Assembly: GCA_022800815.1 (NCBI GenBank)
Contig: JAAWRC010000003.1
Location: 49,417 to 113,416 of the forward strand
Source of the DNA: Lachnospiraceae bacterium
GTDB taxonomy: Bacteria > Bacillota > Clostridia > Lachnospirales > Lachnospiraceae
DNA: 64,000 bases
Direction of reading: 5' to 3'
Shown: one piece after another, positions 9,257 to 17,861 of the stretch
Position numbering within the stretch: the first letter of the stretch is position 1
Layout of the letters: every line of letters begins with the position of its first letter
Program-made: the position numbers and the translations under genes
Notes under the pieces: generated by a model
What the model saw: the letters and a program-made list of their open reading frames with translations, nothing else
Told to the model about the DNA's origin: nothing
Database searches by the model: none

Positions 9257-9285
9257 ATTTTAACAAGCATACAAGGGGATGTCAA
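9257..9285 (-). promoter_or_regulatory. Strong sigma-A promoter of the hybrid kinase gene
   Basis: On the minus strand TTGACA (9280-9285), 17 bp and TAAAAT (9257-9262): 6/6 and 5/6 matches with ideal spacing. It lies just after the last glycan-operon gene and about 40 bp before the kinase start. Confidence 0.8.
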
Positions 9286-9301
9286 TCGAAAGAATGCAGA
9301 G

Positions 9302-10021
9302 TCACAGCCGCATTCCTCCGTTTACGTCTATGACGGTTCCCGTCACGTAGGATGCGGCATCCGACACCAGGAAGGCGATCACTTCCGCCACCTCCTCCGG
9401 CCTTCCCAACCGTTTGAGCATCGTCTTTTCCACAAACTTCATAAGCAAATGCTCCGGCAGCCCTTTTAGCATGTCCGTCATGATGTATCCCGGCGCAACG
9501 ACGTTCACCCTGACGGGGCTTCCCTTTCTTGCGAACTCTTTCGCCCATGACTTGCTCATGCCGATGATGCCTGCTTTGGAAGCCGCATAGTTGGCCTGAC
9601 CGATGTTTCCGTATTCCCCCACGACGCTTCCCACGGTCACGATGGCCCCTCCTCCCTGGCGCTCCATCTGTGGGCCGATGAGCCGCACCATGCGGAACAC
9701 GCCTTTCAGGTTCGTCTCGATGACCCGGTCGAATTCCTCTTCCTCCATCTTTTCCGTCATGGAATCCGCTATGATTCCCGCATTCGCCGCCAGGATGTCA
9801 ATATGCCCATGTGCCGCCATGATGTCTTCATACAGCCTGCGGCAGGATTCTTTTTTTCTCACGTCCAGCTCGTGATATCTGATCCCATTTGTAAAATTTT
9901 TTTCATGTCTCGCACAGGCGTACACGTCCGCTCCCGCTTCCCTTAATTTCAACGAGACGGCGTAACCGATTCCCGTGGTTCCGCCCGTGACGACCGCCAC
10001 CTTACCCTTTAACGAATTCAT
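9302..10021 (-). CDS. Short-chain dehydrogenase/reductase, FabG/PhaB-like 3-oxoacyl reductase
   Basis: A 239-residue classical SDR. The NAD(P)-binding TGGTTGIG lies at about residues 11-18, NAG at about 80, and the catalytic Ser with YAASK (YxxxK) at about 130-150. The family reduces 3-oxoacyl-ACP or acetoacetyl-CoA-type substrates with NADPH, among others. It overlaps the thiolase gene by 20 bp, so the two are translated together; thiolase plus 3-oxoacyl reductase is the first half of a 3-hydroxybutyryl-CoA pathway. At the end of a glycan operon this could supply a 3-hydroxyacyl decoration (inference). The start MNSLKGKVAVV is preceded by a GGAAGAGG-type site. This is the last gene of the operon. 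Confidence 0.88.
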   Translation of the reverse strand: MNSLKGKVAVVTGGTTGIGYAVSLKLREAGADVYACARHEKNFTNGIRYHELDVRKKESCRRLYEDIMAAHGHIDILAANAGIIADSMTEKMEEEEFDRVIETNLKGVFRMVRLIGPQMERQGGGAIVTVGSVVGEYGNIGQANYAASKAGIIGMSKSWAKEFARKGSPVRVNVVAPGYIMTDMLKGLPEHLLMKFVEKTMLKRLGRPEEVAEVIAFLVSDAASYVTGTVIDVNGGMRL

Positions 10022-11255
10022 CCTCTTCCCTTCTTTCCAGCAGCAGGGCGGCTCCCATGCCGCCCCCGATGCATAAAGATGCAATTCCGTACCGCCCTTG
10101 TTCTCGTTTCATCATGTGGGCGAGCGTCGTCGCAATCCTCGCCCCCGTCGCCCCCAAAGGGTGTCCCAGCCCCAGACCGGAACCGTACCGGTTGCATCGC
10201 TCCATGAGCTTCTCCACTGAAATTCCATATTCCTCTGACAATAAACGGAAACACCCCAAAACCTGGGCTGCGAAGGCCTCGTTGATTTCCAGGTAATCTA
10301 TTTCTTCAAAGCCGATTCCCGATTTCTCCAACAACTTTTTTATGGCGTGATAAGGGCCCAGCCCCATAAGCTGCGGGTCACAGCCAACGATCACGCACTC
10401 TTTCAGCTCCGCCATCGGCGAGAGCCCCTGACGTCTGCAATACTCCCCGGACGCCAAAAGCAAAAAGGCGGCCCCGTCGTTGATCCCCGACGTGTTTCCC
10501 GCCGTGACCGTCCCGCTCCCATCCTTTAGAAAGGTCGGTTTCAGCAATCGAAGCTTTTCCATGTCGGTTTCCCGGTTCGGGAATTCGTCCGTGTCGAATA
10601 TGAATTTCCTGCCTTTATAGTCATGCAGAAGCACCGGCACGATCTCTTCCCGGAACCTTCCGCCGTCCACGGCCTCTGTCGCCCTCTTCTGAGCCATGTA
10701 TGCGTATTCGTCCTGACGTTCCCTGGAAATTTTATATCTTCCGGCTATGTTCTCCGCTGTGATTCCCATATGTACGCCGCTGAATGCGTCCGTCAGCCCG
10801 TCATGGACCATCAAATCCATCATTTGAAAGTCGCCAAACTTCTTTCCCTGCCGGATGTAGCTGTTTGCCGCAAAGGGGATGTTGGACATGAATTCAAATC
10901 CGCCGCAGAGAACCAAATCCGCCCCGCACAGGATCTCGTTCATCCCGTTTCGGATCGCCTGCATGCCGGAGCCGCACACCATGTTGACGGAATAGGCCGG
11001 AACCTCCTCCGGAATCCCCGATAAAACGGCAAGCCGTCTCGCAATGCCCTGCCCCGTCCCGGCCGGAACCGCATTTCCGACGATCACGCTTTCAACGTCC
11101 CGCAGCCGTCCCCGACACCCTGAAAAGCCTTTTCGGATGATCTGGGCGCATACCTCAGCCGGTTCCGCCTCATAAAGGGAGCCGAGAAATTTTCCGATTG
11201 CGCTTCGCTTTGCGCCGGCCAAAAATACTTTTCGTCGTTTCATTTCCTTTTCCAT
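10002..11255 (-). CDS. Thiolase-family acetyl-CoA C-acyltransferase
   Basis: A 417-residue thiolase. The nucleophilic Cys sits in NMVCGSGMQA (Cys94), the catalytic His in GHPLGATGAR and the second Cys in SLCIGGGMG, so all catalytic residues are intact. The family condenses two acyl-CoAs or cleaves 3-ketoacyl-CoA. Its partner is the overlapping reductase. Thiolases are unusual in surface-glycan operons; a reasonable inference is synthesis of an acyl group, for instance 3-hydroxybutyryl, for attachment to the glycan. The upstream SGNH-fold protein is a candidate acyl-handling enzyme. The start is the ATG at 11255; a second in-frame ATG at 11243 is possible. Confidence 0.9.
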   Translation of the reverse strand: MEKEMKRRKVFLAGAKRSAIGKFLGSLYEAEPAEVCAQIIRKGFSGCRGRLRDVESVIVGNAVPAGTGQGIARRLAVLSGIPEEVPAYSVNMVCGSGMQAIRNGMNEILCGADLVLCGGFEFMSNIPFAANSYIRQGKKFGDFQMMDLMVHDGLTDAFSGVHMGITAENIAGRYKISRERQDEYAYMAQKRATEAVDGGRFREEIVPVLLHDYKGRKFIFDTDEFPNRETDMEKLRLLKPTFLKDGSGTVTAGNTSGINDGAAFLLLASGEYCRRQGLSPMAELKECVIVGCDPQLMGLGPYHAIKKLLEKSGIGFEEIDYLEINEAFAAQVLGCFRLLSEEYGISVEKLMERCNRYGSGLGLGHPLGATGARIATTLAHMMKREQGRYGIASLCIGGGMGAALLLERREEDEFVKG

Positions 11256-11264
11256 ATGTCGCCG

Positions 11265-12836
11265 TCAGTCCCCTCCCAGCATTTTCATTATCCTCTCAAA
11301 AACATGCCTTCCGAGCATCCGGTTGGCCATTTCATTGGGGGGCCAGACGTCGTGATACATTCCGTCCATGCATAGCACCTGGGTCAAATCCGTATGGAAC
11401 TCCGCATCCGCCTTTTCCGACACGGTTTTTCTGAACAGGAAGGCAGATTCCCTGAATCTTTTCATCTGCGCAAACTCGTCGTCATGATACAGCTTCTCAC
11501 GGTCCAGTTTTCCGATCCGTTCCGTATAAACCGGGACCGGATCCAGAAAATTCAGGAACCGGACTCCCCGGCTTTTGCAGACGGCGCACATGCAGTCAAC
11601 GGCGTATAAATAATTTTCCGCAGCGAGCACGGCGGCGTCTCCCGTCTTCCGACTGGGAAGCCCAAGACAGACCGCTTTCTTTTCCTCGGCATCAAACACT
11701 TCCTTTGCCAGCCTCCGGTTGACATAACCTCGCTGCACCGGTCTCATGTTCTCAAACAGCCCTGACACGTAGTGGAAGGCAAAGGGCAGTTCCTTACGAA
11801 AAAGCCGTTCCTTCTGCATGAGATTCATCGCCTCCAGCCCTCCCCCGTAGTGGATTACGATGTCGGGCATGATGACCGGAAGGTCCCGGATGAGCTTGAC
11901 CAGACATTGCTGTTCGGAATAAGCCTGTTGCGCACCGTTGTAAATCAGCCCCCGGATTCCCGCCCCCTCGAGCTCTTCCTGAAAAAAACTCACCCATGTG
12001 GGAAAATAGTTATACAGAGGATCCGTTGCGGAAGCGCCCAGGATCATGATTTTACAGTCGCCGTCCTCCGGTCCCGACACCACATAGCCGGGAGCCTCCT
12101 CGTCGTCCACGTAGCCAAAGCCGCAATTCACGTCCAGCCTGACAAAAGGATTCTGAAGCCGACGTCCCCCGTCAACGTGGCCCCCCATCCTGTAATGGTA
12201 TCCGTGCCTAAGTCCCAGCTTTTCTAAAACCTTCACCCGTCCCGGCACTTCGCTCATCACGTATACCATTATCTTGTCCTTCTCACAGTTTCTCAGTTCG
12301 GAGACCGGAATTTCCGGAAGCCCGGATTCGTTTTCCATACCTTCGTCGTCAACCAGAAAGGCCGTCACTTCAATATCTGTCAGTCTCAGCTTTTCCGCAA
12401 ATTCAAGCTCCAAGGCGGACGTGCCGTAGACATAGATTTGTTTATGGCGGGCCTGTTCGATGATCGAATACCAGCTCCTGCGCCCGTACCGGTAACTGCG
12501 CCCGCACAGGATTTTGTCCTGATACTCCCCCCTGTTTTCATACAGGTTCAGAAAGCCCGCATTTCGCAGGTTCTCTTTGATTTCTTCCCCGTACCGTTCA
12601 CTCCCTATGAAGACCAGGATGCGCTCCTTTTCCCCGTAAGCGTATAATTCCTCCGGAGAAATCACGCCTTTATTCATGATCCGTATTTTTTGTTTCTGCA
12701 AATCCGCATCGCAAAAGGCGGAAACGTAGATTCCCGCATTTAGCAGCATGATAAAGGTGGCAATCCCCCTGTCTCCAGCTCCGTAGATGATGATCCTCTC
12801 ATCCCCGGAAATAGTTTGGTCCGCTTTCCAGAACAT
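11265..12836 (-). CDS. Two Rossmann-like domains fused to an SGNH/GDSL-type hydrolase domain
   Basis: A 523-residue protein I do not know as a named enzyme. Residues 10-110 (IIIYGAGDRGIATF) and about 125-215 (IYVYGTSALELEFAEKL) look like two successive small Rossmann domains of the kind fused to glycan-cluster enzymes. From about 255 onward it resembles an SGNH hydrolase: MILGASATD at about 262 as the nucleophile block, and DGMYHDVWPPNEMANRM near the end as the Asp-His block. Such domains add or remove O-acyl groups on carbohydrates. With thiolase and a 3-oxoacyl reductase downstream, an acyl-modification role is plausible. The start is ATG 12836; a GTG at 12845 is an alternative. Confidence 0.68.
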   Translation of the reverse strand: MFWKADQTISGDERIIIYGAGDRGIATFIMLLNAGIYVSAFCDADLQKQKIRIMNKGVISPEELYAYGEKERILVFIGSERYGEEIKENLRNAGFLNLYENRGEYQDKILCGRSYRYGRRSWYSIIEQARHKQIYVYGTSALELEFAEKLRLTDIEVTAFLVDDEGMENESGLPEIPVSELRNCEKDKIMVYVMSEVPGRVKVLEKLGLRHGYHYRMGGHVDGGRRLQNPFVRLDVNCGFGYVDDEEAPGYVVSGPEDGDCKIMILGASATDPLYNYFPTWVSFFQEELEGAGIRGLIYNGAQQAYSEQQCLVKLIRDLPVIMPDIVIHYGGGLEAMNLMQKERLFRKELPFAFHYVSGLFENMRPVQRGYVNRRLAKEVFDAEEKKAVCLGLPSRKTGDAAVLAAENYLYAVDCMCAVCKSRGVRFLNFLDPVPVYTERIGKLDREKLYHDDEFAQMKRFRESAFLFRKTVSEKADAEFHTDLTQVLCMDGMYHDVWPPNEMANRMLGRHVFERIMKMLGGD

Positions 12837-12871
12837 GGCTCTCACTTCCGTTTTGTATTTGAATCATGAAT

Positions 12872-14452
12872 TTATTCTTTATACATCGACTCCGTCAAAA
12901 ATTCCAGGTCCAACTGATTTTTCAGCTGCCCCAGCTTTCTTTTGATCGCAAGGGTCATCTCTTCCAGATATTCCGCCTCCACGTCCACGGTGAAGGCATT
13001 GTCATAATAGTTGTTGCGGACGTCCATGGAAAATCCGTCAAAGCCCGCCAGCAACAGCCGTTTCGCCCCCGCCTTTTTCATCAGGTTGATGCACATGAGT
13101 CCCGCATTGTCAGACACGCAGTACTCCTCGTTCAAATAAGAGGAATAATCCGCCACCTGATACCGCCCTTCCCCGGCCTGGCGCACGTTGGAAGTAACCA
13201 CCACGGCGGCGTCTGCGGCCGCAAAATCCCTATGGCGGAAGCGCTTCGTGTTGCTCACGAAAATCATGTCGCAGGGAACGTCCTTCGGGATGAAGTTGAC
13301 ACAGACCACGTAAGCCTCCTTTGAGGCGGCCATGTTTCGCACGGCCCCCGCCTGCCTGACAATGGATTTCCCCGGTGCGAGCAGAAGAACCTTCTTCCCG
13401 TCAATCTGGCTTTGAACAAATGCGACGGTTTCCGAATCGTCGACGTGATGGCTCTGATACTTCGTATATTCCTCCGCAGCATACTCCGCGTCATAGAGGG
13501 TCCTCTTCTCCATGTCCAGAGTTCCCAGTATCGCATTGATGTCCTTCATGTGCAAGGTCTGTTTATTTAAAAGATAGGAGGCGTAATTGGGATGACAGCC
13601 CTTTGCCGACGCCAGATAATACGCCGCATTGTAACCCCAGCTGTATTTCAGGCTTAAGGGTTTGACATACTCGTCGATCATCTCCAGAATTTCCAGGTTG
13701 TCATATTTCAATCCGAAATTCGTATTGACGTACTGGGTCACCAACTCCGTGTTCAGGTTTCCGGCGCCCCTGCCCATCCCGTACACCGAGGAGTCAACAA
13801 TCAGCCTCCTGGGCGTGTTCAACTGCATCAGCTCCTGGGCGTTGGCAAAGGAAAGCTGCAGGTTGTTATGGGAATGAAAGCCAAGCACGATCTTCCTGTT
13901 CAGGTTGTGGTCCATCAGATAAAACATCCTGAGCAAGTCGTTTTTGTACATGGTCCCCAGCGTGTCCACCATGTAGAAAGCGTAGGGCTTTAACTGGTTA
14001 ATCCGCATGATCAGGGCGAGCAGCGCCTCGTCCGTGTAGGTCGCCGTCCCCACCGGCTGCATGAAGACCTTGTATCCCTTGTCCATCAGCGCCCGTCCCA
14101 GCACGAAGGCCGGATCGATTTCATGTTCGTGGAAGGTCACCCGGATTCCGTCGATGGAGTCTTCCCGGCAATCGCAAATCTCTTCCGCCGAAATCGCACC
14201 ATACTGGACCATCGCCACGTACATGAGGCTTCTGTTTTTCCTGCCGATGTATCCGGACAATTCCTCCACGCTTCCGTACGTGGACCGGTCCGCATCCGTG
14301 TCCCCCGACCTCAGAAAGCCGCACTCGATGATGTCGATCGAGGCGTTGGCCAATTTGCGGATCATCTCGCAGATGGCCTCCTTGCCAAATCGAAAGTCAT
14401 TGACGTACCCGCCGTCCCTCAACGTGCAGTCCAAAATTCGAATTCTGTCCAT
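12872..14452 (-). CDS. DRE-TIM (HMGL-like) aldolase with a C-terminal DUF115-like domain
   Basis: A 526-residue two-domain protein. Residues 1-290 are a DRE-TIM metallolyase barrel: DCTLRDGGY at 8-16 and GFHSHNN at 191-197 provide the Asp and His-x-His metal ligands seen in 4-hydroxy-2-oxovalerate aldolases and HMG-CoA lyases. Residues about 350-500 (VLLLAPGKSI, LLLAGFDGF) resemble the DUF115/MptE-like domain found in motility- and glycan-associated proteins. It starts 5 bp after a CMP-sugar-type cytidylyltransferase. I infer that the aldolase makes or cleaves a 2-oxo acid that is then CMP-activated. A TTG at 14461 is a possible earlier start; the ATG puts the conserved strand right at the N-terminus. 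Confidence 0.8.
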   Translation of the reverse strand: MDRIRILDCTLRDGGYVNDFRFGKEAICEMIRKLANASIDIIECGFLRSGDTDADRSTYGSVEELSGYIGRKNRSLMYVAMVQYGAISAEEICDCREDSIDGIRVTFHEHEIDPAFVLGRALMDKGYKVFMQPVGTATYTDEALLALIMRINQLKPYAFYMVDTLGTMYKNDLLRMFYLMDHNLNRKIVLGFHSHNNLQLSFANAQELMQLNTPRRLIVDSSVYGMGRGAGNLNTELVTQYVNTNFGLKYDNLEILEMIDEYVKPLSLKYSWGYNAAYYLASAKGCHPNYASYLLNKQTLHMKDINAILGTLDMEKRTLYDAEYAAEEYTKYQSHHVDDSETVAFVQSQIDGKKVLLLAPGKSIVRQAGAVRNMAASKEAYVVCVNFIPKDVPCDMIFVSNTKRFRHRDFAAADAAVVVTSNVRQAGEGRYQVADYSSYLNEEYCVSDNAGLMCINLMKKAGAKRLLLAGFDGFSMDVRNNYYDNAFTVDVEAEYLEEMTLAIKRKLGQLKNQLDLEFLTESMYKE

Positions 14453-14457
14453 TCCCC

Positions 14458-15123
14458 TCAAAATCCTTCCCCGTTTTTCTGGAACATGGAGGAAACCCCA
14501 TCGGCAATCATGAAGTCCTCCGCATCATTGATGTCCACCCCCTCTATCTTGGAAACCTCGATCAGGCAGGGGGAATGGCCGATCCGCCTCCCCTCGCCCT
14601 TCATCAGGGCCGCGGTGTAGACGTACATGCCGCAGGTCTCCATGTAAAACGGGGCCAGGTCCTGCGTGCGGGGGATTTGCGACGGGTCATAGTTGGCGGG
14701 CACCCCGTCCTTCCAGAAAAACTCCTGCATTTTCTGAACCGCCAGTGCGGAATCATGGCCTCCCCCCTTCACCGCCCCGATCGCCCGTTCAAAGCTTTCC
14801 TTCTTTATAAACGGGGCCGTCGCATGGGCCAGCAGGTAAATGTCCGCTTCCACGTCATTTGCAAAGGAAATCAGGACCTGATTGAAACTGGTGGTGGACA
14901 GGTCCAGTTCCCGGCTCCTTTTGAGGAACCTCACGCCCTGCGGCAAGTACTCCTTCACCGCCTCGTCGCTGCAGTACACGTAAATCTCGTCCAGGCCATT
15001 CACCTGTTCCAGGGTCCGTAAGACGTACGCAATCAGGGGAACCCCGTTTGAAAAACACCTGGTGTTTTTCCCCGGCAGTCTTTCATTGTTCGTTTTTATC
15101 GGCACAAACGCAACTGTTTTCAT
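14458..15123 (-). CDS. Cytidylyltransferase, acylneuraminate (CMP-sugar synthetase) family
   Basis: A 221-residue nucleotidyltransferase of the NeuA/KdsB group. The CTP-binding motif is at the N-terminus (FVPIKTNNERLPGKN, residues 6-20). DIYLLAHATAPF and EGVDINDAEDF match the later family motifs. It should transfer CMP from CTP to a 2-keto sugar acid or similar substrate. The adjacent aldolase makes a bespoke CMP-linked 2-oxo acid likely; nothing here shows a classic NeuB or KdsA. It overlaps the upstream multidomain transferase by ATGA (15120-15123), so translation is coupled. Confidence 0.86.
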   Translation of the reverse strand: MKTVAFVPIKTNNERLPGKNTRCFSNGVPLIAYVLRTLEQVNGLDEIYVYCSDEAVKEYLPQGVRFLKRSRELDLSTTSFNQVLISFANDVEADIYLLAHATAPFIKKESFERAIGAVKGGGHDSALAVQKMQEFFWKDGVPANYDPSQIPRTQDLAPFYMETCGMYVYTAALMKGEGRRIGHSPCLIEVSKIEGVDINDAEDFMIADGVSSMFQKNGEGF

Positions 15124-17861
15124 GCTTCTCCCTCCGGTTCTTTGTTTACGATGTTCATCAGGTTTCGTTCAAAGGTCTCCATGCTGAAATTCTCCTCATA
15201 GATCTTTCTTGCCGCCTTTTTGACGGCTTTTAAATCCGGGAGGTTCGTAATGGCAAAGGCAAGCTTGTCCGCCAGTTCCCTCACGTTCTCCTTTTCAAAA
15301 ACGAAACCGTTTTTTCCGTCTTCCAGATAGTTCGCTATCCCCGTGCACTCCGACGCAATGACCACCTTTTCATTCATCATCGCCTCGATGGTCACGACGG
15401 GCATGCTGTCCCTTCTGGACGGGCATACCAATATGTCCATGTCTTCATACAGATGCTGCATTTCTTCTCTGTCCTTCACCCCGAGATATCGAAGATGAGG
15501 ACATTCCCCCATGACGTCTCCGAAATAATGATCCAGGAGAATGTTTCCAACCAGGGAGAACTCGCACTTGTCCCTCGTCTCCTCTGGCAACAAATTCACC
15601 GCTTTTGCAAACAAATCCTGTCCCTTGACCGGGTAAATGGAGCCAACCAGGCACACACTTATCTTTCTTTCCGCTTCCGCCCGCTCTTTTTCCGCACAGG
15701 TATTCCCGTCCGGAATGCCGTACAGAAACTCCCGTACACAGATGCCCTCCCAGGTCTTAAACGCCGCCAGGGTGTCCGTCACCCTCCGTCCGACCCCGTA
15801 AACGCTCAAGTTCCCGCCAAAGGCCGCCGTCAGCCGCTCACTGTCCGCCTCCCCGCATCGCTCGTCCGATTCATGAATCCACCATATGCACTTCGTATCC
15901 GTGTTTCTGACTCCAAAAATCAACTCTTTTTCCAGCAATGTGTTGATGAACAGGAAGTCGCACTGATCTGCCAGGTTCCAAAATTCCCGGTTGTACTGAT
16001 TCAAATGCGGTTCAAACAAAAAGGGGATCCCCTCCTGCTCATAACGTTTCTCCAGTTCCCCCCGTTTGGAAGAACACACGATCACGTGGAAGCCGTTCTT
16101 CTTTAATAGCTGGGCCGCATAATACAAGACAATGGGCGCTCCCGTGAAGTCCATCTGATTGGACACGAGAAGCGCTTTTTTCTTCGTGACTGCGGCCAGT
16201 TCCCGTTCCAGCTCCTCATAGGCCTTCCTCACATCGCCCCGGTCGTCTGACAGATACATCCATTTTCCCAGCTGGTCCGCCGGATACATGCAACCGGCGT
16301 CAATCCCCAGCCGAGTCAGTTGTTCCCTCATGGAAGCATGTGCGTCGCTTAAAAGCAGTATTGCGTCATAACGATAATCCAGGGCCTCCGCCGGGCTGAC
16401 GATTCGCACACCGTCCAAAACCCTTCCCTGTTTTCGGAAATCATTGTCCAGAAAGGCCGCTATGGAATAGCTTTTTAACCACTTCTTATTTCTTCTGTAC
16501 ACCACCCCGGTGCCAAACACGAGGATTTTCTTTTTTCCCTCCGCATTGCGGATATTCTCTTCGTCGACCACCTCCAGGAGCCTTCCCCTGGGTTCCGGAA
16601 TGTTCTCGTCCAGTCCCCGGATCATCTCCTCCACAAGGTTTTTTGTGGAATCAAAAGTTTCATATAATTCCCATGGATTTCCTCTTTTATATCGTTCGTA
16701 CAGCCGTGTCAAAAAATCATAAAACCTTTTTCCGTTCCACAGGCATGACGCCGGAACGACGTAACGGGTCATGAGCCAGAGCAGCACTTTGTCATTGCGC
16801 TCCCGTTCCTTTTCCGATAACGCCTGATATTCCACATGCGCACTGAAGGGCCTGCTGACGTAACTGGCAAAATATTTTCCCACACTCAGACAGGGGATGT
16901 CCCAAAAGAGCGTCTGCAGGCCCACCGTCGAGGAAAGGTTGATCACGCCGTCCACCAGGCCGAGAAGATACTGGGAGGAGGCGTTGTAATCCAAAAACGA
17001 TTCCGAATACAACAAATTGGGGTATTTTCTTCTCAGAAACTTCAGGGTCCCCGCATTCAGCACGTTGTAATCCGGGTGCGTCGTCACCACCACGCCCACG
17101 TCGGAGGGAACGCTGTCAAAGACATGGGTCAGGACGTCAAACTGCGACTCAAATCCGATCTCCGCATCAACATTGGAAAATCCCGAGAACTGAAGCGGGA
17201 GAAGATACAGTTTTTCAAAATCTCTCCTCCACGGGGCAACCAGCTCCACATAGGGATTGTTCTTCATGATGCAGGACCGGACGGCCTCTTTCAGTCTGCA
17301 AATCCATTTCCTGTCTGTGGCATTCCATTCGACATCCGGCTCAATACGGTCCCAGTATCTGTGCAGGTAAGAGCCGCAGTTCATCCCCACCGGGTCGAAA
17401 TACATCGTCTGTCCGAAAGGTTTTCTGGAAACAAAGCCCACTTCCGTGTAAAGCGTCAAAGCCTCCGGAAAACAGACTTCCAGGTAAGGGGCGTTATCCC
17501 TGGAAATGACGATGTCCGGGACGAAGTCCACGCAGTCACGGATCAGATTCACGTGATAATCCAAAAAATCCGGCGCATCACCCCTCTCATGACAGTACCG
17601 AAAATATTCTCTCTGAATCTCCCTGTGGGAATACGCCCCGTTCCGGGTCATCTGTCTCTGAGAAATTACATAACTTTGAACCTCCGGCATGTCCTCATAG
17701 ATCATTGCCGGCGCTTCCCCCATCAAAATTGCAATTTCCACGGAAGCCTCCGCCTGTCGCAGCTGCGTGATGTAACGCTTGAAATAGTTCGTCAGATAGT
17801 TCGTATACAGCCACGGCTGGTCCATCTCAACCATCATCTGAATGCAAAATAAAATTTTCAT
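15120..17861 (-). CDS. Three-part glycosyltransferase: capsule KpsS-like, Rossmann, GT4
   Basis: A 913-residue cytosolic or membrane-associated transferase. Residues 1 to about 425 resemble capsule-type polysaccharide biosynthesis domains (VVTTHPDYN and the nucleotide-site-like DGVINLSSTVGLQTL). About 455-545 form a small Rossmann domain (ILVFGTGVVYRRN) like those in several neighbours. About 560-900 form a GT4 glycosyltransferase (CLVGSIYPVKGQDLF, then CPSRRDSMPVVTIEAMM with the E-x7-E pattern). It could perform two successive transfers, or use one domain for recognition. ATG 17861 overlaps the upstream stop as ATGA and has GGGAGAGGTGG upstream; a GTG at 17870 is less likely. Sugar specificity is unknown. 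Confidence 0.82.
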   Translation of the reverse strand: MKILFCIQMMVEMDQPWLYTNYLTNYFKRYITQLRQAEASVEIAILMGEAPAMIYEDMPEVQSYVISQRQMTRNGAYSHREIQREYFRYCHERGDAPDFLDYHVNLIRDCVDFVPDIVISRDNAPYLEVCFPEALTLYTEVGFVSRKPFGQTMYFDPVGMNCGSYLHRYWDRIEPDVEWNATDRKWICRLKEAVRSCIMKNNPYVELVAPWRRDFEKLYLLPLQFSGFSNVDAEIGFESQFDVLTHVFDSVPSDVGVVVTTHPDYNVLNAGTLKFLRRKYPNLLYSESFLDYNASSQYLLGLVDGVINLSSTVGLQTLFWDIPCLSVGKYFASYVSRPFSAHVEYQALSEKERERNDKVLLWLMTRYVVPASCLWNGKRFYDFLTRLYERYKRGNPWELYETFDSTKNLVEEMIRGLDENIPEPRGRLLEVVDEENIRNAEGKKKILVFGTGVVYRRNKKWLKSYSIAAFLDNDFRKQGRVLDGVRIVSPAEALDYRYDAILLLSDAHASMREQLTRLGIDAGCMYPADQLGKWMYLSDDRGDVRKAYEELERELAAVTKKKALLVSNQMDFTGAPIVLYYAAQLLKKNGFHVIVCSSKRGELEKRYEQEGIPFLFEPHLNQYNREFWNLADQCDFLFINTLLEKELIFGVRNTDTKCIWWIHESDERCGEADSERLTAAFGGNLSVYGVGRRVTDTLAAFKTWEGICVREFLYGIPDGNTCAEKERAEAERKISVCLVGSIYPVKGQDLFAKAVNLLPEETRDKCEFSLVGNILLDHYFGDVMGECPHLRYLGVKDREEMQHLYEDMDILVCPSRRDSMPVVTIEAMMNEKVVIASECTGIANYLEDGKNGFVFEKENVRELADKLAFAITNLPDLKAVKKAARKIYEENFSMETFERNLMNIVNKEPEGEA

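Noticed and set aside
9292..9316. Terminator at the end of the glycan operon (GAATGC/GCATTC)
   Set aside because: The stem is only 6 bp with a long loop, overlaps the last codons and has just three T residues.
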